A stretch of 45,719 bases of DNA from an uncultured Eubacteriales bacterium (GCA_900315715.1 ONAH01000134.1:1-45719); one strand, 5' to 3'. Shown: positions 33,601 to 43,836, numbered from the stretch's first letter. Numbers and translations: made by a program. The notes: generated from the sequence alone by a model not told the origin.

Positions 33601-34446
33601 ATGATACAGGATATATATCCTTACAAACTTAACAACAGCTACAAAGCAAAAACTGTTTCGGACAGCGACTATATTCTTATATTCAAAGGCAGGAATGTTC
33701 TTGTTCACAAATACGCAGACCAATACTTCCTGCCCAAATATTATGAGGTAAAAAACGATGTATGTGATGAGTTGAGGTATATTTTTTCCATAGAGGGAGA
33801 GTGTGAGAATAACTACTTCCTATATTGCGGAGAATATCCCGACAACATCAACGAAATGAGTTATCTCCCGTTATCGGAAATGAGATATATAAAGGGCAGC
33901 GGTTTCAAAGAGATGTACTATATAGTGTGTACGGCATTTCATTTGTACAAGTGGTATAATGATAACCGATTCTGCGGAGGGTGCGGAGAACGACTGGTAC
34001 ATTCGGAAAATCAGCGAATGTTATTCTGCGGAAAATGCGGAAGAGAAGTTTATCCGAGAATATCGCCGGCGGTAATAATAGGAGTGACAAACGGCGAAAA
34101 AATACTTTTGTCAAGGTACGCAGGGCGTGCGTATAAAGGGTATGCGCTGCTTGCGGGATTTGCGGAAATTGGCGAAACTCTTGAACAGACCGTACAACGT
34201 GAAGTTATGGAAGAGGCAGGGCTAAAGGTTAAGAATATCAGATATTACAAAAGTCAGCCTGGAGGTATCGACGGAAATATTCTTGCAGGATTTTTCTGTG
34301 AACTTGACGGAAATGATACGATAACGATGGACAAAACAGAACTTGCCGAAGCAACCTGGTATAACAGAGCGGATATTCCGATAGAAGATGACGGATACAG
34401 CCTTACACGAGAGATGATAGGTGTATTTAAGAGCGGAAAAATATAG
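33601..34446 (+). CDS. NudC-like NAD(H) pyrophosphatase with Nudix domain
   Basis: A Nudix hydrolase of the NudC layout. It has an N-terminal beta-rich region, a zinc ribbon with Cys125-x2-Cys128 and Cys143-x2-Cys146, and the Nudix box at about 186-208 (GFAEIGETLEQTVQREVMEE). ATG at 33601 is preceded by AAAGGGG (33588-33594); the longer in-frame start overlaps yraN and lacks a site. NudC enzymes split NADH and can remove NAD caps from RNA. The motif after the Nudix box, SQPWPFP in NudC, reads SQPGGID here (218-224), so substrate preference may differ. No terminator is evident behind it. Confidence 0.88.
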   Translation: MIQDIYPYKLNNSYKAKTVSDSDYILIFKGRNVLVHKYADQYFLPKYYEVKNDVCDELRYIFSIEGECENNYFLYCGEYPDNINEMSYLPLSEMRYIKGSGFKEMYYIVCTAFHLYKWYNDNRFCGGCGERLVHSENQRMLFCGKCGREVYPRISPAVIIGVTNGEKILLSRYAGRAYKGYALLAGFAEIGETLEQTVQREVMEEAGLKVKNIRYYKSQPGGIDGNILAGFFCELDGNDTITMDKTELAEATWYNRADIPIEDDGYSLTREMIGVFKSGKI

Positions 34447-34526
34447 AAATATTGCACGATTAATTCAAGGCTAAACGAAAAATGATAAGAAAATTTCAAG
34501 AAACGTATATATTTTTTATCAAAGCT

Positions 34527-34555
34527 TTGACAATTAGCCGATTATAGTGTACAAT
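34527..34555 (+). promoter_or_regulatory. Promoter of thrC
   Basis: A perfect -35 TTGACA (34527-34532), exactly 17 bases, then TACAAT (34550-34555). The predicted 5' leader is about 65 nt. Confidence 0.88.
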
Positions 34556-34566
34556 ACATCTTGGTA

Positions 34567-34600
34567 CACCATATCTGTTTGGTGACAGGGAGTAACCCTG
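34567..34600 (+). other. Tandem hairpins in the thrC leader
   Basis: Two 5-bp hairpins stand one base apart: CACCA/TGGTG (34567-34584) and CAGGG/CCCTG (34586-34600). No T-box sequence or leader peptide was recognised. They may be chance or a small regulatory leader. Confidence 0.35.
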
Positions 34601-34626
34601 ATTATAACTGAAAGGAATGTTATAAA

Positions 34627-36135
34627 ATGAAGTACAACAGCACAACTGATAAAAAAATTACAGTATCTGCGTCGCAGGCTATTGCGCAGGGTATATCAAC
34701 AGACGGAGGTTTGTTTGTTCCTGTGGAGATACCTCAGTATTCGTTATCCGACATTGAGGCATTGACAAAGCTTGACTATGTAGGCAGAGCAAAGAAGATA
34801 CTTACTGATTATCTTGATGATTTCACCGCTGAGGAGATTGACGAGTGCGTAACGAAGGCATATACAGCCGAGAAGTTTGGTTCAAACAACCCTGCACCGC
34901 TTTCTTATCAGAAATACGGCGATATAGATATGAACATACTTGAACTTTGGCATGGTCCTACATCTGCATTCAAAGATATGGCATTGCAGATACTTCCACA
35001 CCTTCTTACAAAGTCATTGAGAAAGACATCACCCGACAAGGAGGCAGTGATTCTTGTTGCGACATCAGGCGATACAGGAAAGGCAGCATTGGAGGGCTTT
35101 AAGGACGTAGAAGGAACAAAGATTATGGTATTCTATCCTGTTGACGGCGTAAGCCCGATGCAGAAGCGTCAGATGACTACTCAGGAAGGCAAGAACGTTA
35201 ACGTATGCGCAATAAAGGGTAACTTTGACGATGCACAGACAGGAGTTAAGAAGATTTTCACAGATAAAACTCTTGTTGAAAAACTCAATGAGAATAACTA
35301 TCTTTTCTCAAGCGCCAACTCTATCAACTGGGGACGTCTGCTTCCACAGATAGTTTATTATTTCTCAGCATATTCAGAGCTTGTAAACGACGGCAAGATT
35401 GCTCTTGGCGATAAAATAAATGTTGTTGTTCCAACAGGTAACTTCGGTAATATTCTTGCATCGTACTATGCGTACAGAATGGGACTTCCGATTAATAAGT
35501 TTATCTGCGCATCAAATGCAAACAACGTTTTAACAGACTTTATCGCAACCGGTACATACGATAAGAACCGCAGCTTCTATGCTACGATTTCTCCGTCAAT
35601 GGATATACTTGTATCAAGCAACCTGGAGAGATTCCTTTATCATATGACAGAGTGCGATGACGTAAAGGTAAAGCAGTGGATGACAGCTCTCAAAACTACG
35701 GGTGCATATACAGTAGATGACGCTGTTAAGGAGAAAATCACAAATCTCTTTGTTGGCGGCTACTGCGATGACGAAAAGACAAAGAAGATAATCGACGAGT
35801 TCTTTAATAAGTACGGATACCTCTGCGATACACATACAGCAGTTGCAGTAAGCGTGTATAAGGATTATGTAGAAAGCACAGGCGACAGAACACCTGCTGT
35901 TATAGACTCAACAGCAAGTCCTTATAAGTTCAGCGGAAGCGTTCTGTCTGCTATTGCAAGCGCAGAGAAACTCCCGGATGATGAGTTTGCAATGGTAGAA
36001 TTGCTTAATGCAAAAACAGGTGCGCCTGTACCTGCACCGCTTGCAGCACTTAAAGATAAGGAAACACGCTTTAATAATGTATGCGAGGCAGAGGATATGC
36101 CGGAGTTTGTACTTAACGCATTGGGTGTAAAATAA
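34627..36135 (+). CDS. thrC: Threonine synthase
   Basis: A PLP enzyme that turns O-phosphohomoserine into threonine. The 502-residue product is the longer ThrC form with the N-terminal family motif (ISTDGGLFVP). The PLP lysine is Lys116 in GPTSAFKDMAL, and ATSGDTGKAALEG and VPTGNFGNILASYYA bind the cofactor phosphate. It has a strong promoter of its own. thrB and hom are not adjacent. The stop shares a base with the start of the phosphoesterase gene (TAATG), so the two are translationally linked. AAAGGAATG lies upstream of the ATG. Confidence 0.97.
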   Translation: MKYNSTTDKKITVSASQAIAQGISTDGGLFVPVEIPQYSLSDIEALTKLDYVGRAKKILTDYLDDFTAEEIDECVTKAYTAEKFGSNNPAPLSYQKYGDIDMNILELWHGPTSAFKDMALQILPHLLTKSLRKTSPDKEAVILVATSGDTGKAALEGFKDVEGTKIMVFYPVDGVSPMQKRQMTTQEGKNVNVCAIKGNFDDAQTGVKKIFTDKTLVEKLNENNYLFSSANSINWGRLLPQIVYYFSAYSELVNDGKIALGDKINVVVPTGNFGNILASYYAYRMGLPINKFICASNANNVLTDFIATGTYDKNRSFYATISPSMDILVSSNLERFLYHMTECDDVKVKQWMTALKTTGAYTVDDAVKEKITNLFVGGYCDDEKTKKIIDEFFNKYGYLCDTHTAVAVSVYKDYVESTGDRTPAVIDSTASPYKFSGSVLSAIASAEKLPDDEFAMVELLNAKTGAPVPAPLAALKDKETRFNNVCEAEDMPEFVLNALGVK

Positions 36136-36833
36136 TGTCATTATATGTACTGGGCGATCCGCACCTGTCTTTTGGTGTGGATAAGCCCATGGATATATTT
36201 GGCGGCTGGGGCAATTATGTAGAGCGTATCGAAAGAAATTGGCGTGATACCGTCAAAGAAGATGATACGATAGTTCTTGCAGGTGATATTTCATGGGCTA
36301 TGAAGCTGAATGAAGCTTTGGCGGACTTTCGTTTTATAGATGCATTACCCGGTAAAAAGATAATTCTTAAAGGCAACCATGACTATTGGTGGGAAACAAA
36401 AACGAAGATAGAACGTTACTTTACCGAGAACGGGATTACAACAATTTCAATACTGTTTAACAACGCTTACAAGATATGTGATGTTGCAGTGTGCGGTACA
36501 AGAGGGTGGTTCTATGACGCCAAAAGCGAACAGGACGGCAAGGTGCTAAATCGTGAGGTTGGCAGGCTGAAAATGTCGATAGAGGAAGCGAGAAAGCTTG
36601 GCGGAGAAACGGTAGTGTTTCTGCATTATCCGCCGGTGTTCGCAGGTAAAGAGTGTCCCGAGATAATGAATGTGCTTTTGGAGTATAATATCAAATATTG
36701 CTATTACGGACATGTTCACGGAAAAAAAGCAGGTACACTTGCAACAGTGGGCGATTATAGGGGAATTGAGTTTAAAATGATATCATGCGATCAGACAGGG
36801 TTCAGACCAATTCCCGTAAACATTCAAAAGTAA
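36135..36833 (+). CDS. Calcineurin-like metallophosphoesterase
   Basis: A 232-residue cytoplasmic phosphoesterase with all family motifs: Asp8-x-His10 (LGDPHLSFG), GDISWAM, GNHDYWWETK, HYPP and GHVHGKK. These bind two metals. The WAM and HYPPVF versions are those of a conserved Firmicute group of unknown substrate. It is coupled to thrC by a one-base stop/start overlap; no functional link is known. It is followed by about 190 bases of leader and promoter sequence for tig. Confidence 0.93.
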   Translation: MSLYVLGDPHLSFGVDKPMDIFGGWGNYVERIERNWRDTVKEDDTIVLAGDISWAMKLNEALADFRFIDALPGKKIILKGNHDYWWETKTKIERYFTENGITTISILFNNAYKICDVAVCGTRGWFYDAKSEQDGKVLNREVGRLKMSIEEARKLGGETVVFLHYPPVFAGKECPEIMNVLLEYNIKYCYYGHVHGKKAGTLATVGDYRGIEFKMISCDQTGFRPIPVNIQK

Positions 36834-36904
36834 AAGAATTGATGCTTTTGTGGTAAAATTTTTACAGAAATTTAATAAAACAGGTAGATTTTTCAAAGAA
36901 ATTA

Positions 36905-36913
36905 TGATATACT
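36905..36913 (+). promoter_or_regulatory. Extended -10 promoter of tig
   Basis: TGATATACT gives an extended -10 without a good -35. The 106-nt leader has two small stems, GCGTA/TACGC (36925-36947) and GGACTG/CAGTCC (36964-37002), before a strong ribosome binding site (TAGGAGGAT). Confidence 0.55.
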
Positions 36914-37025
36914 TAAAAAGTTAAGCGTAGAATCGGCAGAAATACGCATATAGAATAGAAACAGGACTGTAATTAATATATCAGGGAAGTACATATCAGT
37001 CCGAAAAATGTAGGAGGATAAAAAA

Positions 37026-38309
37026 ATGAGTTTAGTTGCATCAAATAAGGTAGATACTAACAGAGTGGAAGTTGAAGTAGCCGTAGGCAGCGAGGCTTTC
37101 AAAAAGGAAATCGAAAGAGTTTACAGAAAGCAGGTAAAAAGTATTAATATTCCTGGTTTCAGAAAGGGAAAGGCACCTCGTGCTATAATCGAGAAGATGT
37201 ATGGCAAAGAGGTATTTTATGAGGACGCAATGCAGAACCTTTATCCTCAGGCTCTTCAGGACGCAGTTGACGAGGCAGGTCTTAAGGTAGTAAACGATAA
37301 GATTGACCTTGACGTTACTGAGGTATCAGAGGACGGTTTCACATTCAAGGCAGTTGTAACAACATATCCTGAGGTTTCGATTGACGGATACAAGGGTATA
37401 GAGGTTGAGGCACTTTCAACTGAGGTAACAGACGAAAAGGTACAGGAAGAGATCGACAAGGCACGTCAGAGAGCAAGCCGTGTTGAGGACGTAACAGACA
37501 GACCTGCAAAGGACGGCGATACAGTAGTTATCGACTTTGAGGGCTTTAAGGACGGAGTAGCTTTCGAGGGCGGCAAGGGCGAAGATTACAGCCTTACACT
37601 TGGCAGCGGCAGCTTTATTCCTGGCTTTGAGGAGCAGGTTGTAGGTCACAACTTAGACGAGGAGTTTACTATTAACGTAACATTCCCGGAGGATTATCAG
37701 TCAGAGGAGCTCAAAGGACAGCCAGCAGAGTTTAAGATCACAATTAATGGTATTTCAGAGAGAATACTCCCTGAGCTTGATGATGACTTTGTACAGGACG
37801 TAAGCGAGAGCGCATCAACTGTTGATGAGTATAAGACTGAGATCGCAAAGAATGTACAGGAAGAGCTTGAGAACCAGAGAGATGACGATATTGAGAATAA
37901 GCTTGTTGACGCACTTGTGGAGAAGGTTGAGGGTGAGATTCCTGAGGCTATGTTTACAAACAAGCTTGAAGATATGCTCAAGGAGTTTGATTACAGACTG
38001 AGATCACAGGGCCTTGATCTTAATACATATATGCAGTATACAGGACTTACAAAGGAATCTTTCAACGATCAGTATCGTGATGAGGCTGAGAAGAGAGTTA
38101 AGGTAAGACTTGCACTTGAAAAGATCGCAGAGATCGAGAACCTTGAGGCAACAGAAGATGATCTCAACGCAGAATATGAGAAGATGGCTGAAACATACAA
38201 GATGGATACAGAAAAGGTTAAGTCACTTGTACCGACAGATGATCTTAAGCTTGATGTAGTAGTATCAAAGGCGATGGATCTTGTTAAGGAGAATGCAGTT
38301 ATAAAGTAA
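37026..38309 (+). CDS. tig: Trigger factor (ribosome-associated chaperone, prolyl isomerase)
   Basis: Binds L23 at the ribosome exit tunnel and folds nascent chains. The 427 residues show the N-terminal ribosome-binding signature (INIPGFRKGKAPRAIIEKMYG). A PPIase FKBP-like domain follows (about 150-240, DTVVIDFEGF; LTLGSGSFIPGFEEQVVGHN), and then a helical C-terminal cradle. The length is standard. It has its own promoter and lies immediately before clpP-clpX, the usual arrangement. The codon usage is that of a highly expressed gene (many GAG, AAG and CTT codons). Confidence 0.98.
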   Translation: MSLVASNKVDTNRVEVEVAVGSEAFKKEIERVYRKQVKSINIPGFRKGKAPRAIIEKMYGKEVFYEDAMQNLYPQALQDAVDEAGLKVVNDKIDLDVTEVSEDGFTFKAVVTTYPEVSIDGYKGIEVEALSTEVTDEKVQEEIDKARQRASRVEDVTDRPAKDGDTVVIDFEGFKDGVAFEGGKGEDYSLTLGSGSFIPGFEEQVVGHNLDEEFTINVTFPEDYQSEELKGQPAEFKITINGISERILPELDDDFVQDVSESASTVDEYKTEIAKNVQEELENQRDDDIENKLVDALVEKVEGEIPEAMFTNKLEDMLKEFDYRLRSQGLDLNTYMQYTGLTKESFNDQYRDEAEKRVKVRLALEKIAEIENLEATEDDLNAEYEKMAETYKMDTEKVKSLVPTDDLKLDVVVSKAMDLVKENAVIK

Positions 38310-38373
38310 TTGCAAAAAAGTATTTTCATCGGACAGCCAACAGAGTTTGACATAATTCTTGTAACGTCAGGTG

Positions 38374-38433
38374 TATAATAAACAGTACGTAATCAGACTG
38401 CCGTACATTTTAATTGCGGCAGTCTGATATAAT
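38374..38433 (+). promoter_or_regulatory. clpP upstream region: -10-like sites flanking a 12-bp hairpin
   Basis: TATAAT at 38374-38379 has TTGACA (38347-38352) at an overlong 21-base spacing. A perfect 12-bp hairpin follows (38392-38403 with 38417-38428), and a second, extended -10 (TGATATAAT, 38425-38433) overlaps its right arm. There is no T-run. The hairpin may end tig transcripts or lie at the 5' end of the clpP mRNA. No CtsR or CIRCE operator was found. Confidence 0.5.
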
Positions 38434-38471
38434 ATAAATTGTAAAATTGAAAAAAGGAAGGATTGATTATT

Positions 38472-39053
38472 ATGGCATTGGTGCCTTATGTAGTTGAACA
38501 GACTAGCAGAGGAGAACGTTCATACGATATATATTCCAGACTGCTTAACGACAGAATAGTAATGCTAACAGATGAGGTAAACGACGCTTCGGCAAGTGTA
38601 GTTGTTGCTCAGCTTCTTTACCTTGAGGGACAGGATCCGTCAAAGGATATAAGTCTATATATTAACAGCCCGGGTGGATCGGTAACAGCAGGAATGTCAA
38701 TATATGATACAATGCAGTACATTAAGTGCGATGTATCAACTATATGCATGGGAATGGCAGCAAGCATGGGAGCGTTTCTTCTTGCAGCAGGCGCAAAGGG
38801 AAAGAGAATATCTCTGCCGAACAGCGATATTATGATACATCAGCCAAGCGGCGGAGCACAAGGTCAGGCAACGGATATAATGATACATGCGGATCATATT
38901 ATCAGAACAAAGAAAAAGTTAAATACAATACTTTCCGAGCGTACAGGACAGCCCTATGATGTAATTGCAAGAGATACAGAGAGAGATAACTTCATGACAG
39001 CAGAGCAGGCTCTTGAGTACGGTCTGATAGACAAGATAATAACAAACAGATAA
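38472..39053 (+). CDS. clpP: ATP-dependent Clp protease proteolytic subunit ClpP
   Basis: The serine protease core that degrades unfolded substrates fed by ClpX. I use ATG 38472, giving 193 residues starting [19 protein letters not shown], the usual ClpP N-terminus; AAGGAAGG lies upstream. The longer TTG start at 38463 adds three residues only. The catalytic triad is Ser98 (GMAASMGAF), His123 (MIHQPSGG) and Asp172. It is followed by clpX at 23 bases. Confidence 0.98.
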   Translation: MALVPYVVEQTSRGERSYDIYSRLLNDRIVMLTDEVNDASASVVVAQLLYLEGQDPSKDISLYINSPGGSVTAGMSIYDTMQYIKCDVSTICMGMAASMGAFLLAAGAKGKRISLPNSDIMIHQPSGGAQGQATDIMIHADHIIRTKKKLNTILSERTGQPYDVIARDTERDNFMTAEQALEYGLIDKIITNR

Positions 39054-39076
39054 ATCGTATCGAGGAGCTGTATTAT

Positions 39077-40351
39077 ATGGCAGGGAAAAACAATAATTCA
39101 AGATCCGAAATAGCTTGCTCATTCTGCGGAAAATCTCAGCACGATGTAAGACGTTTGATCGCAGGCAACGATGTATTCATATGTGATGAGTGTATAGATC
39201 TTTGCAACTCTATTCTTGAGGAAGAATTCGGCAATAATTCTCCGAAAACAGGTAGCGGCCGATTGAATATAAAACTCAAAAAGCCAATGGAGATGAAAAA
39301 AATCCTTGACGATTATGTAATCGGTCAGGAAGACGCAAAGAAAACTCTCTGTGTTGCGGTATATAATCACTACAAGAGAGTTCTGAATAAGAAAAACAAA
39401 GACAGACTTGATAAGAGTAACGTACTTCTATTGGGCCCTACCGGTGTAGGAAAAACTCTGCTTGCACAGACGCTTGCAAGAGCGCTTGACGTGCCGTTTG
39501 CAATAGCTGACGCAACTACTCTGACAGAAGCAGGATATGTAGGTGAGGACGTAGAAAATATTTTGTTAAGACTTATTCAGGCTGCGGATAATGATGTTAG
39601 CAAGGCAGAAAAGGGTATTATTTACATCGACGAGATAGACAAGATCGGCAGAAAATCAGAGAATCCGTCAATTACCCGTGACGTAAGCGGTGAGGGCGTA
39701 CAGCAGGCACTTCTCAAAATAATAGAGGGTACAGTAGCAAATGTACCGCCCGGAGGCGGCAGAAAACACCCGCAGGCAGATTTTATCAAGATAGATACAA
39801 GCAATATTCTGTTTATATGCGGAGGTGCTTTTGACGGTCTTGAAAAGGTGATTGAAAAACGTGTGGGTTCGTCATCAATGGGATTTGGAGCAGAGGTTCA
39901 CAGCAAAGAGGAACTCAGTAAGACGGATTGGATGAGCAAGGTAGAATCACATGATCTTGTAAAGTACGGACTAATTCCCGAACTTGTGGGCAGAATACCT
40001 GTAATCACAGCACTCAGGGGACTGGACGAAGAAGCTCTTGTAAGAATACTAAATGAGCCTAAAAATTCCATAGTGGGACAGTATAAAACACTGTTTAAAA
40101 TGGATAATATAGATCTTGTGTTTACTCAGGACGCTTATCAGGCGATTGCACAGAAGGCGTTAAAGAGAGAAACAGGAGCAAGAGGACTTCGTGCAATAAT
40201 GGAAGAACTACTTGGCGAACTGATGTTTACATCACCGTCAGACGAAACCATTACTAAGATTACAATTAACGGCGACTGTGTAAACGGCCTTGACGTACCC
40301 GATATCGAAAGGGATATGACAAAAAAGGTCATAGCGTCGGATAAAAAATAA
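39077..40351 (+). CDS. clpX: ATP-dependent Clp protease ATP-binding subunit ClpX
   Basis: An AAA+ unfoldase partner of ClpP. The 424 residues contain the N-terminal zinc-binding domain (Cys14-x2-Cys17, Cys36-x2-Cys39). Walker A is GPTGVGKT (120-127) and Walker B is [11 protein letters not shown]. The ClpP-binding IGF-type loop appears as the SSMGFGAEV segment. Sensor II is in the [12 protein letters not shown] stretch. GAGGAG precedes the ATG. Followed by a GC-rich hairpin and then lon. Confidence 0.98.
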   Translation: MAGKNNNSRSEIACSFCGKSQHDVRRLIAGNDVFICDECIDLCNSILEEEFGNNSPKTGSGRLNIKLKKPMEMKKILDDYVIGQEDAKKTLCVAVYNHYKRVLNKKNKDRLDKSNVLLLGPTGVGKTLLAQTLARALDVPFAIADATTLTEAGYVGEDVENILLRLIQAADNDVSKAEKGIIYIDEIDKIGRKSENPSITRDVSGEGVQQALLKIIEGTVANVPPGGGRKHPQADFIKIDTSNILFICGGAFDGLEKVIEKRVGSSSMGFGAEVHSKEELSKTDWMSKVESHDLVKYGLIPELVGRIPVITALRGLDEEALVRILNEPKNSIVGQYKTLFKMDNIDLVFTQDAYQAIAQKALKRETGARGLRAIMEELLGELMFTSPSDETITKITINGDCVNGLDVPDIERDMTKKVIASDKK

Positions 40352-40363
40352 TTAGGGAAATTT

Positions 40364-40397
40364 GGGGGAGGACTATACAGACAAAGCGTTCTCCCCC
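40364..40397 (+). terminator. GC-rich hairpin between clpX and lon
   Basis: A 10-bp stem with one G-T pair (40364-40373 with 40388-40397) begins GGGGGAG and ends CTCCCCC. No T-run follows, so efficient intrinsic termination is doubtful. I see no convincing promoter for lon in 40398-40467. Confidence 0.5.
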
Positions 40398-40467
40398 GTT
40401 AGCAATATTTAAAGCATAAAAAGTATATGGCAAATAACAAAAAATATATAGTAACAGGAGGGTATTT

Positions 40468-43113
40468 ATGAGTGAAGAGAAAAAAGTCAATGTTGACTAT
40501 GAAACAAATAAAGATGAATTAAATGTTGAAAACAAGATAGAAATGCTTGCAAAAAAGCTGACAGTTGTTTATGACTCCGATTTTGAAAAAATAAAAAAGG
40601 ACGTTCAGCAAGTAGCCGAAAACCTGCCGCTTACCGAACCGGAATTTACATGTGAGGTATGCGGACGTTTGTACCCTGACTATAAATTCGCTCCTGTGGG
40701 TGAAATGCCTGTTGTTCCGGTAAGAGGTACGACGTTTTATCCGGGAGCGATAGTACATTTTGAGGCTTCCAGAGAAGAAACAAAAGAGGCAGTACAGTTA
40801 GCCATGAAAAAAGGACAGCTTGTGTTTGCGGTAACACAAATATATCCTATGGATCTGGATCCAAAACCTTCTATATTTTATTCGATAGGTACAATTCTGA
40901 AGATAGTTCAGGTAATTAATGCAACTCAGGATAAATCAATGAGAGTTATCGCAGAGGGCATAAAAAGAGGTATTTCAATAAAATATACGAAAGATAAAAA
41001 ACATTTTAATTCGGTTATAGTCGGTGCAGATTATATAGACAAGCCGATAACTGCTGAAGTAAAAGCATATATGAATTTGTTGAAAGACGACTTTAAAGCT
41101 TTTGTAAAGCTTTCTCCGAAGTATCCGTCGGACATATATGAAAAAATCAGATATACAAAAAATCCGTCGGAACTTGCGGATTTTGCTGCGGCACACATGG
41201 CACCGGATTTCATAGAGAAGCAGAGGATAATTGCGGAATTCTGTATTACAAGCAGATATGAGAAATTGCTTAAAATGCTTAATAAAGAAACAGAAATTCT
41301 CTCAATCCAGAAAAGAATTGCTGAGCGTGCCCATGAACAGATGGACGAACGTCAGAAAGAGTATTTTCTTCGTGAACAGATAATGTCCATTAAGATGGAG
41401 TTAGGTGGAGTTATTGACGAAGAGGAAGAATTAGATAATCTGAAAGAAAAAATAGAGGCTCTTGAGGTTGATAAAAAAATCAAAGAACAGCTTCGTAAAG
41501 AGTGGCTCAGACTATACAGAATGCCGGAAGCATCTCAGGAAGCATATGTACTGCGTTCTTATATTGAAATGTGCGTGGAATTGCCATGGAATAAATCAAC
41601 AAAGGAAAAGATAGATATTCCCGCAGTGACAAAGGCACTTGATAAACGTCATTACGGACTTGAAAAGGTGAAGGAGCGTATTCTTGAATATCTTTCGGTA
41701 AGAAAGCTTACACCTAACGTGAAAGGTCAGATAATTTGTCTTGTAGGCCCTCCGGGAGTAGGTAAAACATCAATCGCACAGTCAATCGCAAAAGCAATAC
41801 ACAGAAAAGCCGAAAGAGTTGCTTTAGGTGGAATTAACGATGAGGCAGAGATAAGAGGACACAGACGTACTTATATCGGATCAATGCCGGGAAGAATTAT
41901 TACGGCAATAAAAAATGCCGATACCAACAATCCGCTTATTATCCTTGATGAAATAGATAAGCTTACATCGGATTATAAGGGAGATCCAACAAGTGCGCTG
42001 CTTGAAGTGCTTGATCCCGAACAGAACAATACGTTCCGTGATCACTATATAGATTTACCGTTTGACCTAAGCAATGTAATGTTTATTACAACCGCAAACG
42101 ACGCTTCAATGATTCCCGGACCTTTGAAGGACAGAATGGAAATTATTGAAATAGGCAGCTATAACAGAGAAGAAAAATTCAACATAGCTAAAAAGCACCT
42201 GATTCCAAAGCAGCTTAAGAACAACGGGCTGACATCGTCCGACTGCAAATTCACTCAGTCTGCTGTGTATGCGATAATAGACGGATATACACGTGAGGCG
42301 GGCGTGCGAAATCTTGAGAGAACGTTTGCAGCCGTAATGAGAAAGGTTGCAAAGAAAATAGCAATCGGAGAGAGAGAAAACCCGTTTAAAATAGATATGA
42401 AAAACATAGAGAGTTATCTTGGCCCTGTAAAGTATAAGGACGAAACACTTTCCGCAAAAAATGAGGTAGGTCTTGTAAACGGTCTTGCATGGACAGCGGT
42501 CGGCGGAGAAACACTTCCGATAGAGGTAGCCGCAGTACCCGGTACTGGAAAAATAGAACTTACCGGTTCACTTGGCGATGTTATGAAGGAGTCGGCAAGA
42601 ATAGCCGTAACTTGTGTGAGAACAAGAGCAGAGAAACTCAATATAGATAAGGATTTCTATAAAAACCTTGATATTCATATTCATGCTCCGGAGGGTGCGG
42701 TACCCAAAGACGGCCCGTCGGCAGGAATAACTATGACAACAGCAATAATATCCGCTCTGACAAACACGCCTGTGAACCGCTTCGTTGCTATGACAGGAGA
42801 GATAACGCTAAGAGGAAAGGTACTCCCGATAGGCGGTCTTAAAGAAAAGGCCATGGGAGCGTATAAAATGGGTATAAAAACCATTATTATCCCCAAAGGC
42901 AACGAATCCGATATTTATGAGATAGATAAGACTGTAAAGGATAAGATAAATATTATACCCGTAGAGTATATTGATGAGGTTCTGGAGATCGCCTTTACGC
43001 TTGATTCTACATATGAGAAAAAGGTTGAGGACCAGCCCGTTTCCGTAAAGAAAAAATCTAAAAAGACAGCAGATACAGCGTCTGACAGCGTGGCGGATAC
43101 TGTTTCTGTGTGA
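40468..43113 (+). CDS. lon: ATP-dependent protease Lon with N-terminal extension
   Basis: A homo-oligomeric AAA+ serine protease for misfolded and regulatory proteins. The 881 residues exceed the usual 770-810. The standard Lon N-domain starts only near residue 80 ([17 protein letters not shown]). Residues 1-79 form an added acidic, helical segment that ends in a Cys62-x2-Cys65 pair ([15 protein letters not shown]). Walker A is GPPGVGKT (427-434). The Ser751/Lys794 dyad lies in GPSAGIT and [10 protein letters not shown], at the normal spacing. A Lys/Ser/Thr-rich tail (about 30 residues) ends the protein. CAGGAGGG precedes the ATG. It overlaps engB only with the alternative GTG start. Confidence 0.96.
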   Translation: MSEEKKVNVDYETNKDELNVENKIEMLAKKLTVVYDSDFEKIKKDVQQVAENLPLTEPEFTCEVCGRLYPDYKFAPVGEMPVVPVRGTTFYPGAIVHFEASREETKEAVQLAMKKGQLVFAVTQIYPMDLDPKPSIFYSIGTILKIVQVINATQDKSMRVIAEGIKRGISIKYTKDKKHFNSVIVGADYIDKPITAEVKAYMNLLKDDFKAFVKLSPKYPSDIYEKIRYTKNPSELADFAAAHMAPDFIEKQRIIAEFCITSRYEKLLKMLNKETEILSIQKRIAERAHEQMDERQKEYFLREQIMSIKMELGGVIDEEEELDNLKEKIEALEVDKKIKEQLRKEWLRLYRMPEASQEAYVLRSYIEMCVELPWNKSTKEKIDIPAVTKALDKRHYGLEKVKERILEYLSVRKLTPNVKGQIICLVGPPGVGKTSIAQSIAKAIHRKAERVALGGINDEAEIRGHRRTYIGSMPGRIITAIKNADTNNPLIILDEIDKLTSDYKGDPTSALLEVLDPEQNNTFRDHYIDLPFDLSNVMFITTANDASMIPGPLKDRMEIIEIGSYNREEKFNIAKKHLIPKQLKNNGLTSSDCKFTQSAVYAIIDGYTREAGVRNLERTFAAVMRKVAKKIAIGERENPFKIDMKNIESYLGPVKYKDETLSAKNEVGLVNGLAWTAVGGETLPIEVAAVPGTGKIELTGSLGDVMKESARIAVTCVRTRAEKLNIDKDFYKNLDIHIHAPEGAVPKDGPSAGITMTTAIISALTNTPVNRFVAMTGEITLRGKVLPIGGLKEKAMGAYKMGIKTIIIPKGNESDIYEIDKTVKDKINIIPVEYIDEVLEIAFTLDSTYEKKVEDQPVSVKKKSKKTADTASDSVADTVSV

Positions 43114-43127
43114 CAGGAGAGGTTTCT

Positions 43128-43736
43128 ATGAATTTTAATAAAGCGGAATTTCAGTTTGCCGCAGGAAAGGCATCTCAGCTGCCGCATTCCTCTTTGCCTG
43201 AAGTGATATTTTCCGGCAGAAGTAATGTGGGAAAATCCTCTCTAATAAATAAGCTTGTAAATCGCAAGGCTCTTGCAAGAGTGAGTGCAACTCCCGGAAA
43301 AACCGCAACGATAAACTTCTTTAAGGTGGATAAGTTTCACCTTGTAGATCTTCCGGGGTACGGCTATGCAAAGGTTTCGAAAGGCGAAAAACAGCGTTGG
43401 GCAGAGCTTATGGAGGGGTACTTCAATCAGGACAGAAATTTCTGTCTTGTGGTACAGATAATAGATATGCGTCATGCACCGTCAAACGAAGATATGGATA
43501 TGATAAAGTATTTGTATGATATGGGGCTGCCGTTTATAATAGTATTCACCAAAAAAGATAAGCTCAAGAAAACTCAGCAGGCGAAAAGGCTTGAGGAATT
43601 AAAACAAGAGCTTGCAGGTTACGAAGATGTACCGAAGTTTCCTTTCTCCGCAATAACAGGAGAGGGCGTTGATGAAATAAGAGAGTATATAACAGAGCGT
43701 GTAGAGAATATGGTTTCTGAAGAAACAGCCGACTGA
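43128..43736 (+). CDS. engB: Ribosome biogenesis GTPase EngB (YsxC)
   Basis: A TRAFAC-class GTPase needed for 50S maturation. Start ATG 43128 follows AGGAGAGG (43115-43122). The in-frame GTG at 43110 overlaps the lon stop and lies upstream of that site. The 202 residues contain G1 (GRSNVGKSS), G2 (TPGKTATINFF), G3 (DLPGYGYAKV), G4 (TKKDKL) and G5 (FSAITGEG). The position after lon matches ysxC in Bacillus. Closed by a strong terminator. Confidence 0.97.
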   Translation: MNFNKAEFQFAAGKASQLPHSSLPEVIFSGRSNVGKSSLINKLVNRKALARVSATPGKTATINFFKVDKFHLVDLPGYGYAKVSKGEKQRWAELMEGYFNQDRNFCLVVQIIDMRHAPSNEDMDMIKYLYDMGLPFIIVFTKKDKLKKTQQAKRLEELKQELAGYEDVPKFPFSAITGEGVDEIREYITERVENMVSEETAD

Positions 43737-43742
43737 TAAAAC

Positions 43743-43786
43743 AAACCTCCTTTGTACCGGTATTCGGGAACAAAGGAGGTTTTTTT
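43743..43786 (+). terminator. Strong intrinsic terminator after engB
   Basis: A perfect 13-bp stem (43743-43755 with 43770-43782) with a 14-nt loop and a T-run to 43786. Confidence 0.95.
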
Positions 43787-43836
43787 AAAATTAACGGAAT
43801 AATTAATAAATTTACAATAATTTTATATAAATAGGT

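Noticed and set aside
38310-38471. CtsR or CIRCE operator before clpP
   Set aside because: Neither the tandem heptad of CtsR nor the long inverted repeat of CIRCE is present.
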